19,947 nucleotides of DNA, taken from assembly GCA_028875335.1 (NCBI GenBank), contig JAPPEF010000396.1:1-19947 (forward strand). Reading direction: 5' to 3'. Below, piece by piece: positions 1 to 8,588 of the stretch (within the stretch, counting starts at the first letter, position 1; every line of letters begins with the position of its first letter). The notes below the pieces were generated by a model that saw nothing but the letters and a program-made list of their open reading frames with translations, made no database searches and had not been told where the DNA came from. The position numbers and the translations under genes are program-made. The stretch is from Gemmatimonadota bacterium. Its GTDB lineage: Bacteria; Latescibacterota; UBA2968; UBA8231.

Positions 1-73
1 CCGCTTCGTCATCAGCCACCACAGGTGCGCCGACGAGGACGAGGGACAACGCACTAAAGAGTAAGCGCTTCAT
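1..73 (-). CDS. 5' end of a small exported protein (runs off the left edge)
   Basis: Reading leftwards from an ATG at 73, 24 codons are visible. They begin MKRLLFSALSLVLVGAPVVA and continue DDEA. This is a classic signal peptide: two basic residues, a hydrophobic stretch, and a likely cleavage after APVVA. A strong Shine-Dalgarno AAAGGAG (81-87) sits 7 nt upstream, which supports the start. Only the export signal can be read; the function lies outside the window. It is on the same strand as the amidohydrolase and 80 nt downstream of it, so co-transcription is possible but not shown. Confidence 0.7.
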   Translation of the reverse strand, partial: MKRLLFSALSLVLVGAPVVADDEA

Positions 74-153
74 AGAGCGACTCCTTTGGGGAAGAGGTGG
101 GTGTGTGGGAAGATAGAATAGGATGTAAGAGGAAAAACGATCTGACGCAAGCC

Positions 154-999
154 TTAAAGCCCCAAGATGTCGAGGCTGTCGCGGTGGATTAAGGCGTCGA
201 TCTCGCGTTCGTCCAAGCGCGGCAGGGCCGTGCCATCGAGCATTGTGTTCAATCCGTACAGACCCTCAATGGAGGCGTCGATCGTCGTAAAGGGGTAGTC
301 GCTGCCAAAGAGCAACTTGTGCCAGACGCCGTATTCCTGCACCAGCATCAGACTGTGGTAGAGCTGGAAAGGCCGATAGTGGAGGGCGCTTATGTCGGCG
401 TACACGTTGGGATGTTTGCGGATGACAGCTACGCACTCACCCTCATAAGGATGCGCTAGATGGGCCATGATGATCTTGACCTGTGGGAAGCGGATGGCCA
501 CTGGGTCGAGATGGCGCGGCAAGGTGCAGTCGATCAGAGCTTGGGCGACGAAGGTGGTACCGGTGTGCAGCAGCACGGGCAGGTCGTGCTCGGCGGCGTA
601 GTGCCACAGCGGGTCGAGGCTTTGGTCGTGCGGATAGAAGCCGGCGTACATGGAGAGCAGCTTGATTCCCTTGAGGCCGAGTTCTTGGTGCCCGTAGGCC
701 ATTTCTTGCTCCCAGCCGTCTTGAGTGGGGTCCAGCGAGAGGAAGCCGATGAGTGTTTCCGGGTGAGCGGCGACGTAATCGGCGACATAGCGGTCGTCAA
801 CCCAGACGCCGGAACGCCGGGCCTTGCCGCCGAAGACGATGGTCTTGTCGCAGTTTTGCGCGCCCGCGCGATAGGCGGCATAGGTTATGGTTAAGTCGAG
901 GGACTCGTTGGCTTTGGCCACTTGGGTAGCTTGTTGGCGAAATTGGTCGGTGAAATGCTCGGGGTACTGCCAAGCGTGGCTGTGGACGTCGATGACCAT
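154..999 (-). CDS. Amidohydrolase family 2 metal-dependent hydrolase
   Basis: A 281-aa protein of the amidohydrolase-2 type (PF04909-like TIM barrel; relatives include ACMSD-like decarboxylases and various lactone or amide hydrolases). Visible metal-site elements are the N-terminal HxH (H6 and H8 in VIDVHSHAW), a histidine near residue 145 (LLHTGTT), histidines 180 and 183 in the MAHLAHP strand, and a late aspartate D234 in LLFGSDYPF. There is no signal peptide, so it is probably cytoplasmic. A longer reading frame reaches 1068, but its extra 23 residues are AT-rich and come before the conserved barrel strand, so ATG at 999 is preferred. The ribosome site there is weak (GAGAG). Stop is TAA. 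Substrate cannot be inferred. It is divergent from the surface-protein gene at 1167. The family call is secure; the reaction is unknown. Confidence 0.85.
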   Translation of the reverse strand: MVIDVHSHAWQYPEHFTDQFRQQATQVAKANESLDLTITYAAYRAGAQNCDKTIVFGGKARRSGVWVDDRYVADYVAAHPETLIGFLSLDPTQDGWEQEMAYGHQELGLKGIKLLSMYAGFYPHDQSLDPLWHYAAEHDLPVLLHTGTTFVAQALIDCTLPRHLDPVAIRFPQVKIIMAHLAHPYEGECVAVIRKHPNVYADISALHYRPFQLYHSLMLVQEYGVWHKLLFGSDYPFTTIDASIEGLYGLNTMLDGTALPRLDEREIDALIHRDSLDILGL

Positions 1000-1166
1000 G
1001 AGACTCTCAGATTGCGAAAAAATGCTTGTTATTATTATCTTTATTGATGAGATATTAATGAGAATCAAAAATAAGGAAATAGTTTAGGGCTGCCGTCAAG
1101 GGCCAAGCGCTTGCTGGTGCGCTTCGTCGAGCAAGAGCCCGCTAACATTAAATTAAGGAGAAAACC
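1000..1166. promoter_or_regulatory. AT-rich divergent intergenic region with a weak Fur-box-like motif
   Basis: This 167-nt spacer separates the minus-strand amidohydrolase from the plus-strand secreted protein, so promoters for both genes should lie here. About 1010-1085 is clearly AT-richer than the flanking coding DNA. Within it, 1056-1073 (TTAATGAGAATC followed by an A-rich run) matches about 12 of 18 positions of the classical Fur operator by eye. No -35/-10 pair with good spacing was found. An AAGGAG ribosome site at 1155-1160 serves the 1167 start. The region is credible as a regulatory region, but the operator is only a suggestion. Confidence 0.3.
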
Positions 1167-2801
1167 ATGCAGCGAACGTTATCGACTGTTGTCTTGCTAG
1201 CCCTTCTAGCAAGCGGTCTCTTTCTCGGTGCTCATACCGCCTTGGCCGATGAACGCCAGGTTGGAATCCTGACGTATGAGGTTGGCACGGCGATTGAGCC
1301 AGGGATGCTGCCGGAAGTTACCGGCGGCACGCCGCCGTTTACCTACAGCCTCGCGCCAGCTCTGCCTGTGGGCTTGACATTTGACGCGGCCACGCGAACG
1401 ATCTCGGGTACGCCGCTGGTGGTGACTCCTGCCACGGAGCACATATACACCGTGACAGATGGTGCCAATGCCAGGGCGTCGCTGCCGTTCAGCATTGAGG
1501 TGGTGCTGCCGCCTCTGGAAGCTGTGCCGTCGCTCAGCGTGTTGGATGCGCCCAACGATCAGGGTAGCCGCATCGTCCTGACGTGGACGCTCTCGCCGTC
1601 GGACCGGGTCTTGCAGGGGGTTGTTGCTGGAGCTGTCGGCCCGGCTGCGGCTGAGCCGGTTGTCGGCGTCTATGGCTACAACATCTATCGCCGCGCGGCG
1701 GGCGAAGACGAGTTCACCAGGATCGCGCAGGTTGATGCCGGGGTTGCGTCCTTTGTCGATGAGACGGCGCTCAACGGCGTGCGCTACACCTATCAGGTGC
1801 GGCCCTACAACTCGGACAATGAGGCGGGTTCCGACATCGAGCAGACGGCGATGGCTGTGCGCAACCTCGCGGTAGATAGCGAAGGGCGTGCGCTGTTCGG
1901 CCTGTTCGGTACTGACAACCGCATCGGTTTCGACGACTTCTTCATCTTCGCAGACAACTTCGGTTTGACCGCAGAAGACGCCGGGTTTGATCCGGCGTTC
2001 GATCTAGCGCCGAGCGCGCAGACTGACTTTGAGGATTTCTTCGTCTTTGCCGACAACTTCGGTCGCAGCACGGCGGCGGCGGGTAAGCGCGTGCCCCTTT
2101 TCGCTGGTTTGAATGCGGATGCGCGGATGTATCTGGACGCGCGGACGGCGCTGCCGAGTGTGGGTGAGGACTTTGTCCTCGACGTGCGCTTGGCAGACTT
2201 CGCCGCGATCAAGGGCTATGGCTTGCAGGTGGCGTATGAGGCCGACAAGCTGGAGTTCGTCCAGGTGCTGACCGATCAGCCGCTGGGTGGCAGCGCGTTG
2301 GCTGCGCCGCAGGTGCTGAGCGACGAAGAAGGCAAATTGGCGCTGGTCGCCCACGGGGACATTGTCTTCGACGGCGAGTTGGCGCTGAGCTTGGTGTTCC
2401 GTCCGACGACGGAGATCGAGCATACGGTCATTGAAATTACCGACAACCAGACGTATGACAGCGCGTTTGGCTTCAATCGCTTGGCGCTGCCGGTGCCGGT
2501 ACAGTTGCAGACGCGTCCGGCGGTGTTCGCGTTGGCGAGCAACTATCCGAATCCGTTCAACCCAGCGACGACGATCAAGTATTCACTGCCGCAGGCGGCG
2601 GACGTGGAATTGATGGTCTATAACATCCTCGGTCAGCCGGTTCGGACGCTGGTTGCCGAGCATCAGAGCGCGGGTCGCTACGTCGTGGAGTGGGACGCGA
2701 CGAACGACACCGGGCATAGTTTGTCCTCGGGAATGTATTTTTACCGCTTGGCGGCGGGCGGTGAATTCCTCGAAACCAAGAAGATGCTTCTGCTCAAGTA
2801 G
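1167..2801 (+). CDS. Secreted modular protein: He_PIG, FN3-like, dockerin-like and cohesin-like domains, type-A C-terminal sorting module
   Basis: A 544-aa exported protein. The signal peptide covers about 1-27, ending HTALA. A putative-Ig (He_PIG) domain follows at about 33-115, with YEVGTAIEPG and GLTFDAATRTISGTP. An FN3-like domain (about 130-225) contains YGYNIYRRAAGEDEF and YTYQVRPYNSDNEAGSD. Two related acidic segments at about 240-302 end in DDFFIFADNFG and EDFFVFADNFG and resemble a degenerate dockerin pair. A cohesin-like beta domain (about 308-445) has YGLQVAYEADKLEFVQV. The last 97 residues form a Por_Secre_tail/FlgD-like module with NYPNPFNPATTIKYSLP, ending KKMLLLK. AAGGAG lies 6 nt before the ATG. 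Its C-terminal module is homologous to, but more diverged than, those of the next three genes. It lacks Calx-beta repeats. It is likely surface-attached or secreted by a type-IX-like route (inferred). Confidence 0.85.
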   Translation: MQRTLSTVVLLALLASGLFLGAHTALADERQVGILTYEVGTAIEPGMLPEVTGGTPPFTYSLAPALPVGLTFDAATRTISGTPLVVTPATEHIYTVTDGANARASLPFSIEVVLPPLEAVPSLSVLDAPNDQGSRIVLTWTLSPSDRVLQGVVAGAVGPAAAEPVVGVYGYNIYRRAAGEDEFTRIAQVDAGVASFVDETALNGVRYTYQVRPYNSDNEAGSDIEQTAMAVRNLAVDSEGRALFGLFGTDNRIGFDDFFIFADNFGLTAEDAGFDPAFDLAPSAQTDFEDFFVFADNFGRSTAAAGKRVPLFAGLNADARMYLDARTALPSVGEDFVLDVRLADFAAIKGYGLQVAYEADKLEFVQVLTDQPLGGSALAAPQVLSDEEGKLALVAHGDIVFDGELALSLVFRPTTEIEHTVIEITDNQTYDSAFGFNRLALPVPVQLQTRPAVFALASNYPNPFNPATTIKYSLPQAADVELMVYNILGQPVRTLVAEHQSAGRYVVEWDATNDTGHSLSSGMYFYRLAAGGEFLETKKMLLLK

Positions 2802-2824
2802 CATCTGCAGTAAAGCAAATCAGT

Positions 2825-2862
2825 GAGCTAGGGTCTCCAACTTCAACGCGAGGCCCTAGCTC
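2825..2862 (+). terminator. Hairpin terminator after the 544-aa protein gene
   Basis: GAGCTAGGGTCTC (2825-2837) pairs with GAGGCCCTAGCTC (2850-2862). This gives a 13-bp stem with one G-T wobble and a 12-nt loop. It starts 23 nt past the stop codon. The T-tract downstream is poor, so termination strength is uncertain. Confidence 0.6.
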
Positions 2863-2911
2863 CCACATTCTAAATCATCAGTAATTACTCTTAACTTGGG
2901 GAGGTAGAGTA

Positions 2912-5900
2912 ATGCTACGATATTCAAAGTTTTTGCTGCGGCGATTGGCGTACGTGCCTTGGCTGCTGGCCGTCGGTTTGGTGTTGGGGGGAGCCGAGGA
3001 GGCTGAGGCGCAGACCCTGACAGTATACCCTGGTTACGCGTTGGAGGGCTCTATTATGGAGTTCACGGTGGCGCTGGCACCGCAGCAAACAGAGACGGTG
3101 ACGGTGTCTTACGCGACCGCGGAAATCGCCGACCAGGCGGACGCGGGTACCGACTTCGCGCCGACGTCGGGTACGCTGATTTTCTATGCAGGTCAGTCGA
3201 TTCAGAAGGTGTATGTGCAGACAAATCAGGATAACTTGCACGAGGAGAACGAGACCTTCACGCTGTCGCTGACGGGCGCGCAGCCCGCGGCGCTCAATAT
3301 TTCGAATGTGACTGGGACGGGCACGATCCTAAACGACGATGCCCCGCCGTCGCTGAGCGTGGCCGACGCGAGGGGCACGGAAGGCGGTCCGATAATCTTC
3401 ACGGTGACACTGTCGGGGACGGTGAGCACAGAGCCTCTGAGTTTGACTTACTCGACCGAGGACTCGACCGTGGACCCGAACCCAGAGGACCTCACGGCGA
3501 CCAGTTCCGGCAATGGCGTTGATGCCGACTTCACGGCCGCCTCCGCCGTTGCACTGACTATTCCTGCGGGTAGAACGTCGGGGACGGTGATCGTGCAGAC
3601 AACTCATGACGTCGTCGACGAGGCGGACGAGACCTTCATCCTGCGGCTGACAGTACCAACGAATTCTGAATTGCAGCCGACGAGGGTCGACACGGTGGCG
3701 CTGGGCACGATCTTAGACGATGACCTCTCGCCGACGCTGAGCGTAGCCGATGCGACAGACGGGGAAGGCAATGTGTTGAGCTTCACGGTGACGCTGTCGT
3801 CGGTGAGTGAGCAAGACGTGGTGGTGTCTTACGCGACCTCGGACGGCACGGCGACCAGTTCCGCCAATGGCCTTGATGCCGACTTCACGGCGACGTCGGG
3901 TATGCTGACTATCAGTGCGAGTATGACGATAGGGACGGTGCGTGTGCCGACAACTCAGGATATCTTAGGCGAGGAGGACGAGACCTTCAATCTGGTGCTA
4001 TCGGACCCGACGAACGCAACGCTGCTCGACGCGACGGCGCTGGGCACGATCATAGACAACGACCTGCCGTCGCTGAGCGTGGCCGACGTGAGCGGCCCAG
4101 AAGGCGGTCCGGTGACCTTCACGGTGACGCTGGCGGGGAAGACGGGGGGACTCGTGACAGTGGCTTACGCGACTACGCCTGGCACGGCGACCAGTGCCGA
4201 CTTCACGGCGACGTCGGGTATGCTGACTTTCCAGCCGAATGAGCAATCTAAGATGGTGCCTGTGCAGACCACACACGACACTGTCGATGAGCCGAACGAG
4301 ACCTTCACGCTGTCGCTGTCGGGCCCGACGAACGCAACGCTGCTCGACGCGACGGCGATGGGCACGATCGAAGACAACGACGCTCCGTTGTCGTTACGCG
4401 TGGCCAACACGGAGGGCACAGAAGGCGGTCTGGTGAACTTCACGGTGACACTATCGCGGCCGGTGAGCACCGAGACGGTGACGGTGTCTTACATGACCGT
4501 GCCTGGCACGGCGACCAGTTCTGCCGATGGCGTTGGTGCCGACTTCACGGCGACGTCGGGTGTGTTGACGTTTGCCGTGGGTGAGACGTCTAAGCCAGTG
4601 CCTGTGCTCACCACACAAGACAATGTCTACGATCCGAACGAAACCTTCTCGCTGATGCTGTCGAACCCGGTGGGTGCCACGCTGATCTCCACCGACGCGG
4701 TAGCGGAGGGCAAGATCACAGACGACGAGACTCCGCCGTCGCTGAGCGTGGGCCCCGGGAGGGGCGTGGAAGGCAATAATGTGGACTTTCCAGTGACGCT
4801 GTCGCCGGTGAGTGGGCAAGCCGTGACGGTGGATTACGAGACCGCGTTCGGCACGGCGACTAGTGCCGACTTCACGGCGACGTCGGGTACGCTGATTATT
4901 GCTGCGGGTGAGGGGTCTGGGACGGTGTCTATACCGACAACCAATGACCTCTTGAACGAGGAGGACGAGACCTTCACGCTGACGCTGTCGAACCCGTCGG
5001 CCCCCGCCACGCTTGGGACCGCGATGGCGACGGGCACGATCGAAGACGATGCGTCGGACGACGCAATCACCCTAACAGTGAATCCTAGTAGCGTGCGCGA
5101 GGACGCCAGGGCGACCATTATCACGGTAAGAGCCAAAACACCCAACACAGTGACGGTGGATACGTATGTAGCCTTGAGTCTCGGAGCAGAATCCGTTGCC
5201 GATCTCAACAGCCGCTTCCTCATAACGCTGCCCACTCTCAGGATTCCGAAAGGCGAGAATGAGGCGGAGGGGACGATCACCTTCACTCCTATTGATGATG
5301 CGGTCGAAAACAATGATCTTCCGATCACAATCGAAGGTAGGGCCGGTGCTGGGAGCGTCGGGGGTACGGAGATTGAGCTAATTGACGACGACAAGCTAAG
5401 TACAGAGATCAATCTCTCATTCTCCGATGCCAGTATAGGCAAGAGTGATGGTGCGACCAATATCGTCGTGACGGCCACCCTAAATGGAAGTACGCTGCGA
5501 GACGACCTGAGCTTTGCCCTGAGTATTGATGAGGGTTTTGAGGGTAGTGCGGCGCGCGATACAGATTACCATGCGACGATGACCCCGATAACCATTCCAG
5601 ACCGCAGGATATCGGGGACGACGACGATTACCATTACTCCTAGGAACGTAGGAACCGGCATCATTCGGGTTTATACTAAGCAAGACCCGACAGTTGATGG
5701 ACGTACGATAACGGTTAATGGTGCGTCAATCGAGCTAACAGGTGATCCCGCTAAAGCGATTACAGGGCTGACAGCAACGCCTTCCTCGATCCGCGAAGAC
5801 GCTGGGCCGAGGGTGATCACGCTGGAAGTTACCTTGCAAAACGCCTTGGTGACGGACGAAGTAGTGCAGTTCACTATTTCGGACGACAGCGACATTCCGG

Positions 5901-8479
5901 GTGACGATTTCATAGGTGCTGTGGCGGCGCAGCGCGATGTGGATTACTCTGTGATCGTGGAGCCGCTCATCATCCCGAAGGGCGAGACCAAGGGGACGAC
6001 GACGATGACTGTCACCCCGAGGAACAACAACAACAAGGATGATCCCCGGGCTTTCATGGTGAATGCGAGGGTTGGCAACAACCCACTCTTCAGCACGGGA
6101 ATCCTGATTACCGACGACGACACGACGAGCGATTCGATCACGCTAGAGGTGAGTCCAACCCAGATAACCGAGGGAGCAGGTCCGACCGCAGTTACAGTGA
6201 CCGGCACCTTGCAGGGGAAGGTCTTCGGCGATAACGTGGTCGTGAACTTGGTCATTAGTGACGACATTAATAACGATGGCAAGGTGGATGAGAATGATAA
6301 GGCGGCGACGCGCGATTTAGACTACACAGCCGTCCTTAGCCCTTTGGTGATCCCAGGCGGCGCAACACAAGGGACGACGACGCTGTCCATCACGCCCCTC
6401 GCCGACAGCAGGACGGAAGGCGACGAGAAGATCGGCTTGCGGAGTTTGGGGAACCCCAGAGCTATAGATGAAGATGGGGACATCCAGGAGCTGATAGTCT
6501 CTCCAGTGGCGATAACGCTGAAAGATTCCAGCGCGGCCGGGGTGCCGCCTGAGCCGCAGGATCCGACGCGCCCGACCTTCGCTGCCGCGGATACGATTGC
6601 CAACCAATCGTACATGGTTGGAACGGCGATAGACGCGCTCGTACTGCCGGAAGCTAGGGGCGGCACTGCACCTCTGACGTACAGCGTCTCGACTCTACCG
6701 GCGGGCTTGGCGTTTGACGCGGCCACGCGGACGCTTTCGGGCATGCCTACGGCAGCGACCGACGGCGCGGTCACCATCATCTACACGGTGATCGACAGCG
6801 ACAGGAACGCCAGCGCGTTGATCTTCTCCATCACGGTCGAAGAAGGTGAGATGCCGCCCCCGGTTGCCGATGCGCAGCTAACGGCGACTCCTTCGGCGAT
6901 TCGCGAGGACGCTGCGACGACGCAAATCGCGTTGACCGTGTCCTTGGCATCTGCCAAGGCCGCAACTGAGACCGTGACGTTCACGGTTGTTGCTCCAAGC
7001 GAAGGCAAGCCGGCCGTGCGCGATGTGGACTACGTTGCATCCTTGGGGGCGATCGTCACCATTCCGGCTGGTGCTACCGTTGGGACGACGATCCTCACCT
7101 TCACCCCCATTAACAACACCGCGGTGGACAGCCTGAGAGCAATAGGTGTGCAGGCTACGTTCGCCTCTGGTGCGACGCTAATGACGGACATCAAAATCGT
7201 CGATGACGAAACGCCGAGTACGGCCATCTCGCTGTCGGTGAATCCGCACGCGATAGTTGAGGGAAGCGGTGAGGCTAATATTACGGTGACCGCCACGTTG
7301 AACGGGAAGGTGTTGGGAGAGAACGCAACTGTGGTAATAGCCATTGATGGTACGTCAACGGCGACGCGCGATGTGGACTACGCCGCGCTATTCAATCCGC
7401 TGATTGTGATTCCAGCCGGCTCGATAACGGGGTCCACGCAGTTTGCGATCCGCATAATCGACGACGATCTAGTGGAGGGCAACGAGACCATCAAGCTGAT
7501 CGGTGTAGTTAACGGGCTGGCGGGAGATGAGGCAGAGATCACCCTGAGCGACCAAGCACCGATGACGCCTGATCCGGGTGATCCGAGTGATCCGGGTGAT
7601 TCGTCCCTCGCCTTCGCTGCCAACACCGCGATCCCAGACCAATCGTACACCGCTGGGACGACGATTACCCCGCTTGTGCTGCCGGCAGCATCGGGCGGCA
7701 CGGCACCGCTGGTGTACAGCGTCTCGGCCCTGCCCGCAGGCTTGGCATTTGACGCGGCCACGCGGACGATTTCGGGCACGCCTACGGCAGCGACCGACGG
7801 CGCGGTCATCGTCATCTACACGGTGATCGACAGCGGCGGGAGCGCCGCGGTGTTGACCTTCAACATCACGGTCAATGCGGAGCTGGTGATCGGCGATCTT
7901 TTCGACCTTTTCGGCTCCTCCGGTAAGATCGTGCCAACGGCCTCGCACGACGGCTTGGCTGAAATCCGCGAGTTCGTCGTTGGCCAGCGCGTGGAGAGCA
8001 TCGTGCTGCCGGCAGCATCGGGCGGCACCGCACCGCTGACGTACAGCCTGTCGCCGGCCCTGCCAGCGGGCTTGACGTTTGATGTGGCCACGCGAACCAT
8101 TGCGGGCACGCCGAGGGCCGCGGCCGAAACCGTATATACGTACACGGTTACGGACGCCAACGGAGCGACCGCGTCGCTGTCGTTGCAGACGCGGCCGGAA
8201 GCGTTTTCCTTGGCGGACAACTTCCCCAACCCGTTCAACCCGGCCACGACGATCCAGTATGCGTTGCCGCAGGCGGCGGATGTGGAGTTGACCGTGTATA
8301 ACGTGGTTGGTCAGCCGGTGCGGAGGCTGGTTGCCGAGCATCAGAGCGCGGGTCGCTACGCCGTGGAGTGGGATGCGACCAACGACAGCGGGCACAGCTT
8401 GTCGTCGGGGATGTATTTCTACCGCTTGCAGGCGGGTGAAGAGTTCCGCGAAGTCAAGAAGATGCTGCTGCTCAAGTAG
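2912..8479 (+). CDS. Giant secreted Calx-beta/He_PIG repeat protein with type-A C-terminal sorting module (paralogue 1)
   Basis: A 1855-aa exported protein. The signal peptide (about 1-34) contains VPWLLAVGLVLGG and ends EAEAQ. Residues about 35-716 hold six canonical Calx-beta repeats with the recurring words ADFTATSG, E(N/D)ETFTL and a terminal DDD/DND. Residues about 717-1548 hold six diverged Calx-beta-like repeats marked by REDA, RDVDY, IPAG and TITP. One He_PIG domain (about 1217-1312) lies between the fourth and fifth. A calcium-loop-like insert DINNDGKVDEND sits near 1118-1130. A DPGDPSDPGD linker, a second He_PIG domain (about 1566-1657), a GDLFDLFG segment (about 1661), a third He_PIG domain (about 1690-1765) and the PNPFNPATTI module (about 1768-1855) follow. 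GGGGAGG precedes the ATG. Calx-beta domains generally bind calcium and occur in adhesins; a surface adhesion or matrix role is inferred. No enzymatic domain is visible. Confidence 0.85.
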   Translation: MLRYSKFLLRRLAYVPWLLAVGLVLGGAEEAEAQTLTVYPGYALEGSIMEFTVALAPQQTETVTVSYATAEIADQADAGTDFAPTSGTLIFYAGQSIQKVYVQTNQDNLHEENETFTLSLTGAQPAALNISNVTGTGTILNDDAPPSLSVADARGTEGGPIIFTVTLSGTVSTEPLSLTYSTEDSTVDPNPEDLTATSSGNGVDADFTAASAVALTIPAGRTSGTVIVQTTHDVVDEADETFILRLTVPTNSELQPTRVDTVALGTILDDDLSPTLSVADATDGEGNVLSFTVTLSSVSEQDVVVSYATSDGTATSSANGLDADFTATSGMLTISASMTIGTVRVPTTQDILGEEDETFNLVLSDPTNATLLDATALGTIIDNDLPSLSVADVSGPEGGPVTFTVTLAGKTGGLVTVAYATTPGTATSADFTATSGMLTFQPNEQSKMVPVQTTHDTVDEPNETFTLSLSGPTNATLLDATAMGTIEDNDAPLSLRVANTEGTEGGLVNFTVTLSRPVSTETVTVSYMTVPGTATSSADGVGADFTATSGVLTFAVGETSKPVPVLTTQDNVYDPNETFSLMLSNPVGATLISTDAVAEGKITDDETPPSLSVGPGRGVEGNNVDFPVTLSPVSGQAVTVDYETAFGTATSADFTATSGTLIIAAGEGSGTVSIPTTNDLLNEEDETFTLTLSNPSAPATLGTAMATGTIEDDASDDAITLTVNPSSVREDARATIITVRAKTPNTVTVDTYVALSLGAESVADLNSRFLITLPTLRIPKGENEAEGTITFTPIDDAVENNDLPITIEGRAGAGSVGGTEIELIDDDKLSTEINLSFSDASIGKSDGATNIVVTATLNGSTLRDDLSFALSIDEGFEGSAARDTDYHATMTPITIPDRRISGTTTITITPRNVGTGIIRVYTKQDPTVDGRTITVNGASIELTGDPAKAITGLTATPSSIREDAGPRVITLEVTLQNALVTDEVVQFTISDDSDIPGDDFIGAVAAQRDVDYSVIVEPLIIPKGETKGTTTMTVTPRNNNNKDDPRAFMVNARVGNNPLFSTGILITDDDTTSDSITLEVSPTQITEGAGPTAVTVTGTLQGKVFGDNVVVNLVISDDINNDGKVDENDKAATRDLDYTAVLSPLVIPGGATQGTTTLSITPLADSRTEGDEKIGLRSLGNPRAIDEDGDIQELIVSPVAITLKDSSAAGVPPEPQDPTRPTFAAADTIANQSYMVGTAIDALVLPEARGGTAPLTYSVSTLPAGLAFDAATRTLSGMPTAATDGAVTIIYTVIDSDRNASALIFSITVEEGEMPPPVADAQLTATPSAIREDAATTQIALTVSLASAKAATETVTFTVVAPSEGKPAVRDVDYVASLGAIVTIPAGATVGTTILTFTPINNTAVDSLRAIGVQATFASGATLMTDIKIVDDETPSTAISLSVNPHAIVEGSGEANITVTATLNGKVLGENATVVIAIDGTSTATRDVDYAALFNPLIVIPAGSITGSTQFAIRIIDDDLVEGNETIKLIGVVNGLAGDEAEITLSDQAPMTPDPGDPSDPGDSSLAFAANTAIPDQSYTAGTTITPLVLPAASGGTAPLVYSVSALPAGLAFDAATRTISGTPTAATDGAVIVIYTVIDSGGSAAVLTFNITVNAELVIGDLFDLFGSSGKIVPTASHDGLAEIREFVVGQRVESIVLPAASGGTAPLTYSLSPALPAGLTFDVATRTIAGTPRAAAETVYTYTVTDANGATASLSLQTRPEAFSLADNFPNPFNPATTIQYALPQAADVELTVYNVVGQPVRRLVAEHQSAGRYAVEWDATNDSGHSLSSGMYFYRLQAGEEFREVKKMLLLK
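3014..5059 (+). repeat. Six tandem canonical Calx-beta coding repeats (about 320-380 nt each)
   Basis: Unit boundaries fall near 3350, 3735, 4067, 4391, 4738 and 5059, each at a DDD/DND/DDE-P-SLSV junction. Units 3-6 share long nearly identical DNA words such as GCCGACTTCACGGCGACGTC and a conserved CTTCACGGTGACGCTGTCG context. This points to recent tandem expansion. Unit 2 is longer, with a proline-rich insert (STVDPNPEDLTATSS). The following six repeats (from 5060) belong to the diverged core shared with the two downstream genes and are not part of this expansion. Confidence 0.8.
7892..8479 (+). repeat. Long repeat, copy 1: LFDLFG linker, He_PIG and sorting module
   Basis: From GGCGATCTTTTCGACCTTTT to the stop codon this 588-nt segment is nearly identical to 14598-15179, apart from two codons missing there. 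Its last 294 nt (8186-8479) are also nearly identical to 11277-11570 and homologous to 2508-2801. Against 14886-15179 the final 294 nt differ at only a handful of positions by eye. Confidence 0.85.
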
Positions 8480-8502
8480 CAATCATTACATAGCGCGTTA
8501 AT

Positions 8503-8540
8503 GAAATGGGGTCTCAAACTGCGGTTTGAGACCCCATTTC
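8503..8540 (+). terminator. Strong hairpin terminator after the 1855-aa protein gene
   Basis: A perfect 17-bp stem, GAAATGGGGTCTCAAAC (8503-8519) with GTTTGAGACCCCATTTC (8524-8540), closes on a TGCG tetraloop. It is followed by TTATATTA. It lies 24 nt past the stop and before the next gene's ribosome site, so the next gene probably has its own promoter. Confidence 0.8.
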
Positions 8541-8588
8541 TTATATTACAAACCAACAGTCAACCACTCTTTTCGGGGAGACCGAGTA

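Noticed and set aside
460..894. Plus-strand 144-codon frame opposite the amidohydrolase
   Set aside because: It is antisense to a strongly supported gene and shows no domain or ribosome site.
1000..1068. N-terminal extension of the amidohydrolase to 1068 (23 extra residues)
   Set aside because: The extension is AT-rich, Ile/Ser-rich and precedes the first conserved barrel strand VIDVHSH; it fits intergenic DNA better.
3014..5059. Regularly spaced repeats considered as a CRISPR-like or satellite array
   Set aside because: The period is about 320-380 nt, the frame is open throughout, and variation keeps a Calx-beta protein pattern, so these are coding domain repeats.
4834..5478. 214-codon minus-strand frame of Ser/Val-rich protein (and others such as 9648-10250)
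   Set aside because: Composition is the antisense of the Thr/Asp/Val-rich Calx-beta repeats; no start signal or family resemblance.
7469..8482. 337-codon minus-strand reading frame opposite the 3' end of paralogue 1, and similar ones at 14589-15095 and 11088-11486
   Set aside because: They mirror the conserved sorting-module DNA, have Arg/His/Gln-rich composition, no ribosome site, and no recognisable domain. They recur only because the sense DNA is repeated.
8526..8588. N-terminal extension of paralogue 2 starting inside the terminator hairpin
   Set aside because: It would place 21 residues before a clear signal peptide, and the GGGGAG ribosome site directly precedes the 8589 ATG, as in paralogue 1.
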